Source: Asparagopsis taxiformis (Eukaryota; Rhodophyta; Florideophyceae; Bonnemaisoniales; Bonnemaisoniaceae). From it: DNA of 64,000 bases. The DNA lies in assembly GCA_030407315.1 (NCBI GenBank), contig JALQPE010001039.1:1-64000 (forward strand). Reading direction: 5' to 3'. Both the position numbers and the translations under genes were made by a program. Each line of letters opens with the position of its first letter. Position 1 is the stretch's first letter. Under the pieces are notes generated by a model. The model ran no database searches and was not told the DNA's origin. It saw only the letters and a program-made list of their open reading frames with translations. This document shows positions 20,947-30,701 of the stretch, in pieces.

Positions 20947-21650
20947 AACCATGATGGTACGTTTCCACAACTCACGCCACTAACCCAGTTTTCTATTGGT
21001 GTTTTCTTTCTCAGGTTTCCAGTCGGTGAGTGTTCCACTTCTACTTTCATTTATCTTTCTCTCTTACCACTTCTCCACTTCTTTTCTGCTCTGCCTGTGA
21101 GTACATATCTCAATTTGGGATGCAATGGTATTTGTTAAGGTACGTTAGTCTCCTAATCACCATCAATTTCCCACTCCAATTCAACGTCACTAACTTGTTT
21201 CCTTTCTCTACATCATTTTTCTCTTCTTCTCTTCATTTCCTAGCTTATTCAGGCAGTTCAATCAGTTGATAGATTGTAGACTTTTCTAGTAGTTTTAGTT
21301 TTACTCGTCGGAATAGTGTTAGTTGTAGTACAGCATTTTACCATAGGGATAGTTTATTCTCAATGTAGCCTGCGCAAATAAACAAAACCAGAGTGAAGCT
21401 TCCCATATCGCACCCTTTTAGACTGCTACCTATCCTACCGCGTATACCTCTCGCTAGCTCATAGTCACTACGAAATAAAAATTCCTAGCCGTACTATTCT
21501 GTCCATTCCCATATAGAATACCGTCCATGCCCCATCCTCATAGCGCTAGAACTGCCTCCCTCTACCCCAAAAGATGCCCACGACAGCGTGACGCTCCATC
21601 TCATCCACCACTCCCAGACACCGAATTTTACTATATCAGGACACTACTTT

Positions 21651-22075
21651 TACTGTCTACAGGTGCTGCACAGGGCAGCACAAAATACTGTCTCCAGGTG
21701 CTGCCCAGGGCAGCACAAAATACTGTCTCCAGGTGCTGCCCAGGGCAGCACGAAACACTGTCTCCAGGTGCTGCCCAGGACAGTGGAAATCACTGTATCC
21801 AGGTGCTGCCCAGGGCAGCACAAAATACTGTCTACAGGTGCTGCCCAGGGCAGCACAAAATACTGTCTACAGGTGCTGCCCAGGGCAGCACAAAATACTG
21901 TCTACAGGTGCTGCACAGGGCAGCACAAAGTACTGTCTACAGGTGCTGCACAGGGCAGCACAAAGTACTGTCTACAGGTGCTGCACAGGGCAGTACAAAG
22001 TACTGTCTACAGGTGCTGCCCAGGACAGTGAAAATCACTGTCTCCAGGTCCTGCCCAGGACAGTGCACCGTGTTG
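21651..22075. repeat. 35-bp minisatellite, 12 copies
   Basis: The unit TACTGTCTACAGGTG plus TGCCCAGGGCAGCACAAAA recurs at exact 35-base spacing (AGGT at 21661, 21696, 21731, 21766, 21801, 21836, 21871, 21906, 21941, 21976, 22011, 22046). Each unit contains the inverted repeat GTGCTGCCCAGGGCAGCAC. Because 35 is not a multiple of three and the unit lacks stops, several frames stay open. The long frames here are therefore not evidence of a gene. Confidence 0.95.
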
Positions 22076-22204
22076 GTTCCATCTATTGTCCCAGGCAGCG
22101 TATTTCACTATCCGGCCATGTTGCCTTGGCCAATACAAAATACTATCCGCCAACACTGCCCAGTACAGTAAATTACATCATATCCAACTATTGAATAAAT
22201 CATT

Positions 22205-22400
22205 AATTTTTACTGTCTCCATTCACTGCCTCAGACAGTACGGTGAGACAGTGTTTTTTACTGTCTGCAGACAGTGTTCCGTACTGTCTGCCTGACAGTG
22301 CAAATCACTGTCTCCAAGTGTGGCATTAATTTTCATTTGCCGCATAGTGATTTTACTGTCTCAGACAGTAAAAATCACTGTCTCACCGTACTGTCTGAGG
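22205..22400. repeat. ACTGTC-based inverted repeats
   Basis: Repeated TTTTACTGTCT and AGACAGTAAAA motifs in both orientations, including the palindrome ACTGTCTGCAGACAGT near 22260. It is related in sequence to the neighbouring minisatellite (ACTGTCT core). 22401-23161 holds no supported gene. Confidence 0.7.
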
Positions 22401-23166
22401 CCCCCTTTTCAACACCGTAGTGTACCAGCATTGCTTCTGCGTTCCAGGTGAATTGCCAGACGTGCCTCCACGCACCAAGTGAGCTGCCTGATATTATTGC
22501 TGTCCTGTCCCATGTGAGCTACTGACTCAGCCACATCTAATATCTCTATACTTAGCCGCTGGTAATGGTTGGGGTAGCGGGTGCCGGTGAACGGTGTCAT
22601 CGTAGTTTCGGGGAGCTAATGCTGTTGGTTAGCGTCCACTCCTGATGCTGAGCATATATGCTCCGTTCTTTTGCATATGCCAAGCTGCTGCTGATAGCGT
22701 CATTAATCTCCTCTGCTATAATATAAGTGCACTGACAGAGCCCGTATATCAGTCGTGCAATCGTGCTGTGGCGATTGGCTGCTACTGTAATCTTTCACTC
22801 GGCGGCGACAGGAATATAGCAATATAAGCTCCCATGTGGCGATGGGTTCACACGTGTGACACAACACACGTGTAGCTATGGAACCATGTTCCACTTGTCA
22901 TATTCATTGGATTTCTCACAATTACATGGTCGCTGAGGTCATTCCTAGCCAATAGACCAGTGTTTCGACATATTTACATCCAAAAATCAAGCCCCATTTA
23001 CCCAATAGAAATATTCAGCAGCAGCGAATCTCATAATCTACTCTCCCACTTGGCACAGTACAGCACACTTCTTCACGAAATACTCTAACCCTACTGGCTG
23101 ATAAGGTCACACGTTGCACACATGGCACGCTCGGTTCTACTTGGCCATGTGCAATACAACTCGCCA

Positions 23167-23276
23167 TGACAAATAAATATATGCTTACAGCCACTTACAG
23201 CACTCCTCTAGTACTTTAACCTCCGCCGTCGCTCCACTCCGTCAATAAACAGCCAAGGAACACTGTTCTCTTCACA
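23167..23276 (+). repeat. Copia 5' LTR
   Basis: 110 bp, TGACAAATAA...TCTTCACA, with AATAAA at 23244-23249. The gag ATG follows five bases later, at 23281, so the primer-binding site overlaps the start of gag. It begins GGTTATGGAC and is not a recognisable initiator-Met match. Confidence 0.9.
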
Positions 23277-23280
23277 GGTT

Positions 23281-24078
23281 ATGGACCCAGACGCACCAAG
23301 CGCATCCCCACCCACCGACATTCCCTCTCCAGCACAAGATCTCTCTGACGGTCAATCTGCTCATTCTGCCACAACACCTGCACAAGTCCCCAGCGACACA
23401 CCAACCGGCGACGACAACTTCCGCCCACCTCACATTCCATTGGCGACGACGACTACCGCCTACTATCTTGCACCAATGACTACCACGCCCACGCCTATTC
23501 CACATCAGCTGGAAATCCCCACACTCACATTTTCCAATTTCATTCCATGGCGCATAAGCGTCGAGCACTTTGCTCGATCGTACAATGTCTTGCAATATCT
23601 TTTACAACCCACCCCAACCTCTACCACTGAAGCAGAAGCCAACCTTCACATCACAAATCACTCTCAAGCGCAGCTCCTCGTACTTCCTACACTCTCCCCT
23701 GAGATTATGGCACTATTCACTGACACTGAACTTTCTGGCCCCATTCACATACTCTTTGCCCGCATCCAGACGCGTCTCACAACAAGAAATCCTGAACATA
23801 CGGATGAAAACCTCCGATCTAAATCTCAACAGATCAAGTGGAACAGCTTACTCACTGTCTCGGAGTATGTTGCAAAGCACAACAAGATCAGAGCTATTAT
23901 GATCCGTGCGAACTACCCGGACATATCCAATGGGCAAACCACTGTCAGATTCATTCTTGAAGGACTCGAAAGTCATTCCGACTGGACTGTTTTCCTTCAA
24001 ACCATCGCAGCACATAATGCTCTTCACCCAAAAGCTCCGTGTGATGCAATTTATGTTGCGAGCGCGCACGCCGGTTGA
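23281..24078 (+). pseudogene. Copia gag, N-terminal part
   Basis: 265 codons from ATG. A Pro/Ser/Thr-rich start is followed by the gag core 'LEIPTLTFSNFIPWRISVEH' and a run typical of Copia gag/UBN2-like proteins ('LRSKSQQIKWNSLLTVSEYV', 'TVRFILEGLESHSDW'). It forms the virus-like particle shell in the family. It is cut at 24078 by a GC-rich insertion. The zinc knuckle appears only after the insertion. Confidence 0.8.
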
Positions 24079-24836
24079 AACGATATCGACGAGTTGAGTC
24101 CGCGTGCATCCGCGTTTAGTTAGTAAGCGAGCGTACGCGTGGCGATACAATTACGTGCAACGGCGCGTCAGCGCGAACGCGTGCGATTACGAGCCCGGCG
24201 CCACGTGTAGCGATTTCTACGAATTTCCCTTTTTTCCCCTTTTTTGGTTTTTTTATGACGAAAGTCTTTTTCCCAGATATTTCCCTTTTGCGTGCGAGCG
24301 AGCAGCCGCCGGCCGGCCGCGCAAGGACAACCTTTCCTGAGTAGTTAGCTATTAATGGTCGTTCTGCTTCGCACTTTACCAATAAACAGTCAGCATCTTC
24401 GCAGCTACGAGTTAGTGTCTAGCGCGTCGTGAGGACCGATTGCGTTACGACAATGCGTGCGGGGTTGCTCACGATCGCCGACGTTCGCGTGCGTGCTGCG
24501 CATAAACCGATCGTCGAACTGCGTCGCACCGCGATAGCGCGTGTTGCGTCGCACTCCACTAGGCCAGGAATTTACGACCCCTGTGTGGATCGCGTTGTGC
24601 TCGATTTTACTTGGTGATCTCCCCCTGAGATCACGGCTTGCGCCGGCCCGCAAATCCCGTGTTGCGATCGATCCCTGCGCGTTCCGCCGTTGTACCACCC
24701 GATCGCCACCGCGACCGCGCGACGTGCGAAACGCAAGTTCAACAGCGCGATCCGGTTCACTACTCCCTGACACGGCAAGCGATTCTAGAACTCTCCTAGT
24801 GACCGCCGTCCCGGCTGGTCCTACACTCCGCTCCCA
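24079..24836. other. GC-rich insertion inside Copia gag
   Basis: About 750 bp with composition unlike the rest of the element: CpG-rich, with many GCGCG and CGAACG-type words, and no gag similarity in any frame. It contains AATAAA at 24381-24386, followed by 'CAGTCAGCATCTTCGCAGC', reminiscent of the 3' end of a small LTR. It could be a solo LTR of another family. I could not find a certain target duplication. Confidence 0.5.
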
Positions 24837-25292
24837 ATGCCCACAATAATATCAATGATGGCCAAACACGATGACATAACCAAGCGGACATCACTTCCGC
24901 TACAGTCACCACCTGCTACATCTCGTGTACTCCGCACCCGACAGCAGTACAATCCCCGCTCTCGTTCCTCGACATTCCAGCGCCGTATTAATCCGAACAA
25001 CCACATAAAACCACCTTCAGGACACACAGGTCCGTGGTGCACCATACACGGATCGTTCTACCATTCCACATCGGAATGTCGTGTTCGGAAGTCACACCTC
25101 GCTGCCATCGCGCGCCACAAAGGCCACACCGTGAACACGCCGAAACCGAAATCACACCTATCCATTCCAAGATCGGCATGTCATGAATACCATGAAGACG
25201 ATTCCCATGACTCCGACACCGCCACAGATGATCATCCAATTGACACTGTACGTTTCCATACCACTCCCTGCACCTCATACATCCTCGATTAG
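24837..25292 (+). pseudogene. Copia gag zinc knuckle and protease start
   Basis: Contains 'WCTIHGSFYHSTSECRVRK', a gag-type zinc knuckle, then an acidic spacer and the protease strand 'CTSYILD-stop-GADPTHLV'. The aspartic protease signature D-[ST]-G is broken because the Ser codon is TAG (25290-25292). Translation in the same frame resumes immediately. The first codon here is not a real start. The segment follows the 750-bp insertion. Confidence 0.75.
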
Positions 25293-26642
25293 GGTGCTGA
25301 CCCGACACACCTTGTTAAACCCGTTTCAGGAATGACCAAGTACAGATCTCACACACGTAACGCTGATGGCCGCAAATCGCGAACCACGCACCGAGATCAT
25401 GTCTCCATCCCTGTTAACCACGAATCCACCCTCCCTGCTCATCCAGCAATTGTTGGACCAGAACTTCAATCGAACGTTCTCTCCGTGTCACAGGTTACCC
25501 GCACACATGATGTTTTGTTTCAACATGACAAGGCATACATCACTGAACAATCATCCCCACCTCCTTCCCCACGTGTGATAGCCACTGCAACAAAACATAA
25601 ACGTCTCTATATTTTGTCCAGCAATCATGCACCGCGCAAGTCCCCTTCACAAAACATGGCCAACACAGCTCGCACCATACCCTCCCGCCTTTCGTTGCGA
25701 AAACGCCAACTCACCGGAACAGAAAAGAAGCCGCTCTCGGGAACCCCCAGCATCAAATCTACGCTCAAGAAGCCCTCCCGCCTCCGCAAAATACCCAAAC
25801 CAAACCGAACAAACGAAGGCACTAAACGTATACTGTTGACCCGCATCAAACAAAAAATCACAGTTCCCTTCTCGTCAGTTCTCAGGGACTATCATTACTG
25901 GAACCTCAAGCTCTGTCATGCCCATCCAACAAAGATCCATCACATGGCCAAACAAAACCTTGTTCCCAACATGCCTAACTCACTCCTCCAGCCTCCACCC
26001 ATGATGTCCTGCTCAGGCTGTGCAGTGGGTAAAACAAACGCTGCACCCTTCCGGCGACGCTCCCGCTCTGCACTAATTGGCAGCCACCTGCATACTGACA
26101 TCTGTGGCCCATTTCCATGCACCTCCCAGGATGGTAACCGGTATTTTTCAACATTCCTCGACGAAGGCAGTCGTTATCTCACAGTGCACTGCAGCCCTAC
26201 CAAATCAGGCGCCGCTGCCTTCATCAAAACACACATCCTTCACACACACACTCACACGCCCCATGTCATACGCGAAATCACTTCTGAAAATGCTCGTGAG
26301 TATTACTCATCGGATCTGAAACAATTCTATGCGCAGCTCAACATCACCACTCACCCTACGATACCTCACACTCCGCAAGAAAATGCGTTACCAGAGCGTG
26401 TCAATCGAACCATATTGTATTCCACACGTTCCAGTCTTCTCACCTCTGGCCTTCCACACACCCTTTTCGACTACGCTCTCATCAATGCAACAGATTCATA
26501 CAATCACACTCCGCACAGTGCACATGGCTCGCTCCCTGCCACTCTCTGGACTCGCACCTCACCTGACGTCACCACTCTCATCCTGTTCGGCACACAGGGC
26601 TATGTCCACGATCGCTCCCCGCACTCCAAACTTGGACCATAA
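25293..26642 (+). pseudogene. Copia protease remainder and integrase
   Basis: In frame with the preceding segment. It has the GAG-pre-integrase zinc site 'HAHPTKIHHM...CSGC', then the integrase core: first Asp in 'HTDICGPF', the second site as 'SENAREYYSS' where the family has S-D-N-G-x-E (Asp replaced by Glu), and Glu in 'ENALPERVNRT'. A TAA at 26640-26642 follows 'SKLGP', where the family normally has Lys, and the frame continues after it. The changed catalytic Asp and the stop make it non-functional. Confidence 0.85.
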
Positions 26643-26651
26643 GCCATTCTA

Positions 26652-27863
26652 ATGCATTACCTGGCCCGCCAAGATTGCCGACACTATTTCGTATTCAACC
26701 CTGACAAGAATACTGTACACAGATGCTGCATCTCCGACTTTGCCGAATACCACCCCACTGCGGACCCCATTCAGACATACTTCCCCGAACCTGATTCGTT
26801 CTCCAATCATGTCACCGCCTTTGCCGATCAAACCGTATCAGAACCCAAGACCCTCTCCCAGGCACGCCAGGCACCAGATGCCGCTGACTGGGAAGCTGCC
26901 TGGAATACCGAAATTGACAACTTAGAATCCCGAGGCATTCTCTCCTATGTCCCACGCTCCACTATCCCGCCTGACACGAAAATAATTCCACTCACCACAG
27001 TATTCAAACTGAAGCGTGACAGTGATGGCACCCCGACCAGTCGCAAAGTTAGATGCACAGTACGAGGGGACAAACAGATCCCCGGAATACATTATGACCC
27101 GTATGACCTCTCCAGTCCAGTCACTCACCGCGACACAATTCGATCAGCACTCGCTCTTGCTGCTGCAAACTCATATCATGCAATACACTGGGATCTTGAA
27201 GCTGCATTTCTGCATGAGAAATTCAACGAGGACAGAATGATATTCGTCCACCAACCCACCCGCTTTGATGGCTCCCTCCGATATCCAAATCATGTGGCCC
27301 AACTAACTGGGAACATGTATGGAAGCAAACAAGCGTGCAAGATATTCACAGAGGGTTTAGCCTCTTTTCTCCAATCCCACCGCTTCACCCGTCTACACTC
27401 CGATCCATGCTCTTTCATCCGTCACGACCAAAATGATACCTCCCGCTTTATCCTTCTTATCATTACTGTGGATTATTTCCTCGTTATATCCAATTCCAGA
27501 ACGCTCATTTCTTCAACCAAAGACACCCTCCTTCAGAAGTATGCCCTCAAGGACCTCGGTCTTGTCTCCACTTTGCTTGGATGGAAAGTAACGCAATCAA
27601 ATCCAGGCATAACTATATCTCAACCGGGATATATCCAATCCCTCCTCGACAAGTATCGCCACACTCACGCCAAGCCGTCACCCTCTCCGATTGCCTCAGA
27701 GCTTCTCTATTCAACCAACAAGGACTCTAAACCACTCAACACATCCAAGTACGACTATACAGGCCTTATCGGCGCCCTGCGATATCTCGCCGACTGTACG
27801 CGCCCGGACATCTCATTCATAGTTGGCTTTCTGGGTCGCTATTCACACAACCCCACCACTTAA
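26652..27863 (+). pseudogene. Copia reverse transcriptase
   Basis: Same frame as the integrase. Motifs: 'DAADWEAAWNTEIDNLESRG', 'KVRCTVRGDKQ', the first catalytic Asp in 'HWDLEAAFLHEK', 'GNMYGSKQACKIF', and 'ITVDYFLVIS' where the family has YVDD. The second Asp of the YxDD box is Tyr, which should abolish polymerisation. Later come 'LKDLGLVSTLLGWKV' and 'YTGLIGALRYLADCTRPDIS'. A TAA at 27861-27863 stands at a conserved Lys ('NPTT-stop-NWLAALRVLRYLRGS'). Confidence 0.9.
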
Positions 27864-28074
27864 AACTGGTTGGCTGCATTGCGTGTCCTGCGATATCTCC
27901 GCGGCTCACTGAACACGGGAATAACAAACATATCACTGCCATTTCAAGTCCTCTCTCATTGCATTCTCAGACTCGGATCACGCTGCGTGCCCGGACACAC
28001 GTCGTTCTACTACAGGTAGCCTGATTATCTATAATGGTTCTCCTATTGCGTGGCAGTCCAAACGCCAGCGCACA

Positions 28075-28437
28075 GTGTCCCCATCTACTCACGCCGCCGA
28101 ATATGTTGCAACGTTCCACACCACCCAGCAACTACTAGCCGTTTCCAACTTCTTTTATGAGACCCGCCACCTTACCCGTGCCCCAATCCCCCTTTACATC
28201 GACAACGCCGTCGCCATTGTCACCGCCAAATCCTCTTACCCGACACCCAAGGCACGTCACATTGACATCAAGTACCACTGGCTCAAAGAGCAGGTACAAA
28301 AAGGGCTCATGGCACCACAGCATATCTCCTCTATTGACAACCCTGCTGATCTATTAACGAAGGCGCTCAAACCGGCTCAATTCACTCTCAAACTTCCTTT
28401 ACTCCGCCTCTCAGCGCCCACGGCGCGCGGCGACTGA
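28075..28437 (+). pseudogene. Copia RNase H, C-terminal part
   Basis: Frame shifted relative to the reverse transcriptase. The shift lies between 27863 and 28075. Diagnostic strings: 'STHAAEYVATFHT', 'PLYIDNAVAIVTAK', 'ARHIDIKYHWLKEQV', 'NPADLLTKALKPAQF'. These are the usual Copia RNase H end. The first codon is not a true start. The stop lies 61 bases before the 3' LTR. Confidence 0.85.
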
Positions 28438-28498
28438 CAAATAACTTTTCTTTTCCGCACCGTGGCCACTTCGCAGCTCTACCAAATAACTTTACACT

Positions 28499-28608
28499 TG
28501 ACAAATAACTATATGCTTACAGCCACTTACAGCACTCCTCTAGTACTTTAACCTCCGCCGTCGCTCCACTCCGTCAATAAACAGCCAAGGAACACTGTTC
28601 TCTTCACA
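28499..28608 (+). repeat. Copia 3' LTR
   Basis: 110 bp. It differs from the 5' LTR at one base near its start (C for A in the TAA-TAT region). It is followed by the target duplication CGCCA. Confidence 0.9.
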
Positions 28609-28926
28609 CGCCAAGCATCCGCAGCACATGGCCATTTCAGTAGTGTATAGTGAAGTAGCGGGAGAGTAGTTTATGCACAGGGTGCTCTGTCTGCAATTGT
28701 GACACTATACTTCGATCCTGTAAAAGTGTATCCAAGCCTAGGTAGAGCGGCGAATACGGTACTTATGAGGACATGATACACTTCCATAGTATGTTAGGGT
28801 GTATGGGTATGTAGGAATGGGAATCTATTGGTGGATTGCGAAGTAAGACCTGCCTGCTCTGGCAAACAGAATTTCAGTTAATCGGATTCACGCGCGCGAG
28901 ACGCGCGCCAGCGCGTACAGGGCACT

Positions 28927-29006
28927 TGTTAGACTATATAGAATGTTTGTTGTGCCTGCGCAGACACAACAGTTGACTTGTCGCCTTGTTGTATGGATAT
29001 CCCAAT
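28927..29006 (+). repeat. Dispersed ~78-bp repeat, copy A
   Basis: Starts TGTTAGACTATA and ends GGATATCCCAAT, with TGTGCCTGCGCAGACAC inside. Two closer copies lie at 41427-41502 and 44419-44495. This copy is the most diverged. Confidence 0.75.
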
Positions 29007-29010
29007 AGTC

Positions 29011-29194
29011 ACAGAATAAGGTATGAAGCTAGCCTCATCATCAACATGTACACCGTCAGTCTCCACTGTCGGATGATCATACCAGCACAGCATGACATTA
29101 CAGCAATTAGCACATTCGGCACTTAACCGACGCCGACGAGCCGGCAATCACAGAATAAAGGTATGGTTCTACTCTCATCATCAACAATCTAGGC
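29011..29194 (+). repeat. Direct repeat pair, ~45 bp
   Basis: 'TCACAGAATAA(A)GGTATG' and 'CTCATCATCAACA' recur at about 29011-29056 and 29149-29192. Confidence 0.6.
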
Positions 29195-29963
29195 AGATTA
29201 TGACTCGATTACCACCCAGCACAGTCACATCCTAGGGTTCTTCGTATGCCATCGTGCCCTGTAGGTATCCTGCTTTCAGTGTCATACCCCGCGGAATCAT
29301 CCAACATCATCGGCTGCGTTGTCGGCGAAAACTTGCCACGATTTTGAGGTAACGCTGTGCGCGAATTAGATCCCACGAATCGACGCACGGTGCGTGCTTA
29401 AAGGCTGAGTGGCTGGCAAATAGAACGCGGTATGACGGTCATATTGTGACCTGCGATGTGATGAAAGAATTGCCGCATGACCAGTCCAACATGTCGTGTG
29501 CATCAGGCCTGGCTGCAATGCTTACCATCTGCGACATAGACTCACCTAAACCTCTGTGGAACCGCACGTATCATACCTTCGCACACCGCTGCCTGCATTT
29601 ATGCAATGTCGCTCGTGCGACCGGATGACCGTCATGACAACCGACGAATCGCTCATAGTATCTGCGACATGTTCAATTACGTCGGAGAACCGCCCGATCG
29701 CGCCGTTCATATCCTCCAGCTGCAGCATGCATACATGTAGTCAAGTCTAGTATCGATAACCGTCGTACAACAAGCAATTAGAATGCTTTCCGTATCATGT
29801 CTGTGGATTATTGAGGCCATAAATGCCATACACCTACACCTGTACCATCTCATACCGCTTCTTGATCTCTATATATTCGCACCTAATACATCTTCTCACT
29901 CTGCGCTCACCCGAGTCCTATCATCCTATCGCCCATGCTCTGAAGACCGAGCCATCCCGCAAC

Positions 29964-30701
29964 ATGACGAGCATCCTATCACTCTTCCTCCCCCTAGCGT
30001 GCCTGGCAGCTTTGGTGCACAATTCCCTCGCACAATGCCCCGCTTTGTCCAATTTTGTTGACGGAGTATGCACGTGTAACGTCGGCGCCCAACCTATTCC
30101 TCAGCAGCTATTTTTCCTTTGCCAACCCTGTCCCGGTGGAACATTCAAGCCTTTCGTAGGTAACGTGGCATGCTCTCGATGCCCCCCGAACTCATTTGCA
30201 GTCCCTGGTTCGGCACTATGTACCACATGCCCAGCGGGTCTCTTTACAGTCAGTTCTCAATCTGCTGTCACTGATTGCGTGGTTCCGTGTACAGCAGGCC
30301 AATTCTTCTTGCCAGTAGACTCCACTGCCGTGCCTCCAATAGCCACCCCTTCATGTCTCCCATGTCTCCCAGGATCAGCCTCTGCGGAAAGTGGCTTCCC
30401 ATTGATGTGTCCTTCATGTCTGCCGGGTACAATCCAGCCATTATCAGGACAAACTGCGTGCATACCTTGCCCTCCGGGACTTATTTCTAATCCAGGCAGG
30501 ACAGAGTGTATTCTGGTGACGACTCGTCCTCCGACAACCACCAGTCCATCGAAGCCCTGTCCGCAAAGGGAGAAGAAGTGCATTAAGCGTTTCAGAAGGA
30601 ATCGCTGCAGGATTTTAGTTACTCTTATCCGGTGCAATGGCCAGAAAATATCACGTTCCATACTTGCACGCGGAAGGATCTGCAGAATTCTGTGCCGGTA
30701 A
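29964..30701 (+). CDS. Secreted cysteine-rich (ephrin-receptor-like/GCC2-GCC3-type) protein
   Basis: I chose the ATG at 29964, which gives 245 residues beginning with a signal peptide (hydrophobic LSLFLPLACLAALVHNSLAQ, cleavage probably after AQ). An in-frame upstream extension lacks such a leader. Residues 25-185 hold five or six Cys-rich repeats of the form C-x2-C-P-x-G-x(5-10)-C-x2-C ('CQPCPGGTFKP', 'CTTCPAGLF', 'CPSCLPGTIQPLSGQTAC', 'CIPCPPGLIS'), as in the GCC2/GCC3 and ephrin-receptor-like Cys-rich modules. A Thr/Pro linker (TTRPPTTTSPSKP) leads to a very basic C-terminal tail with more Cys. No transmembrane segment, so it is likely secreted or cell-wall associated. Ligand unknown. Confidence 0.75.
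   Translation: MTSILSLFLPLACLAALVHNSLAQCPALSNFVDGVCTCNVGAQPIPQQLFFLCQPCPGGTFKPFVGNVACSRCPPNSFAVPGSALCTTCPAGLFTVSSQSAVTDCVVPCTAGQFFLPVDSTAVPPIATPSCLPCLPGSASAESGFPLMCPSCLPGTIQPLSGQTACIPCPPGLISNPGRTECILVTTRPPTTTSPSKPCPQREKKCIKRFRRNRCRILVTLIRCNGQKISRSILARGRICRILCR

Larger units (their letters stand above)
23167..28608 (+). mobile_element. Copia-type LTR retrotransposon, inactive
   Basis: 5,442-bp element with 110-bp LTRs starting TG and ending CA, flanked by the 5-bp duplication CGCCA at 23162-23166 and 28609-28613. Gene order is gag, zinc knuckle, protease, integrase, reverse transcriptase, RNase H, which defines Copia. The LTRs differ at one visible base, yet the coding region has a large insertion in gag, at least three in-frame stops, a frameshift, and altered catalytic residues in integrase and reverse transcriptase. 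Confidence 0.95.
28614..29963. other. No gene recognised; small repeats
   Basis: Contains one copy of an 80-bp dispersed repeat and a 45-bp direct repeat pair. No coding region supported. A TATATATTCG sequence near 29870 is in promoter position for the gene at 29964. Confidence 0.5.

Noticed and set aside
21527..22194. Three long overlapping plus-strand ORFs (up to 214 codons)
   Set aside because: They are produced by the stop-free 35-bp minisatellite read in different frames.
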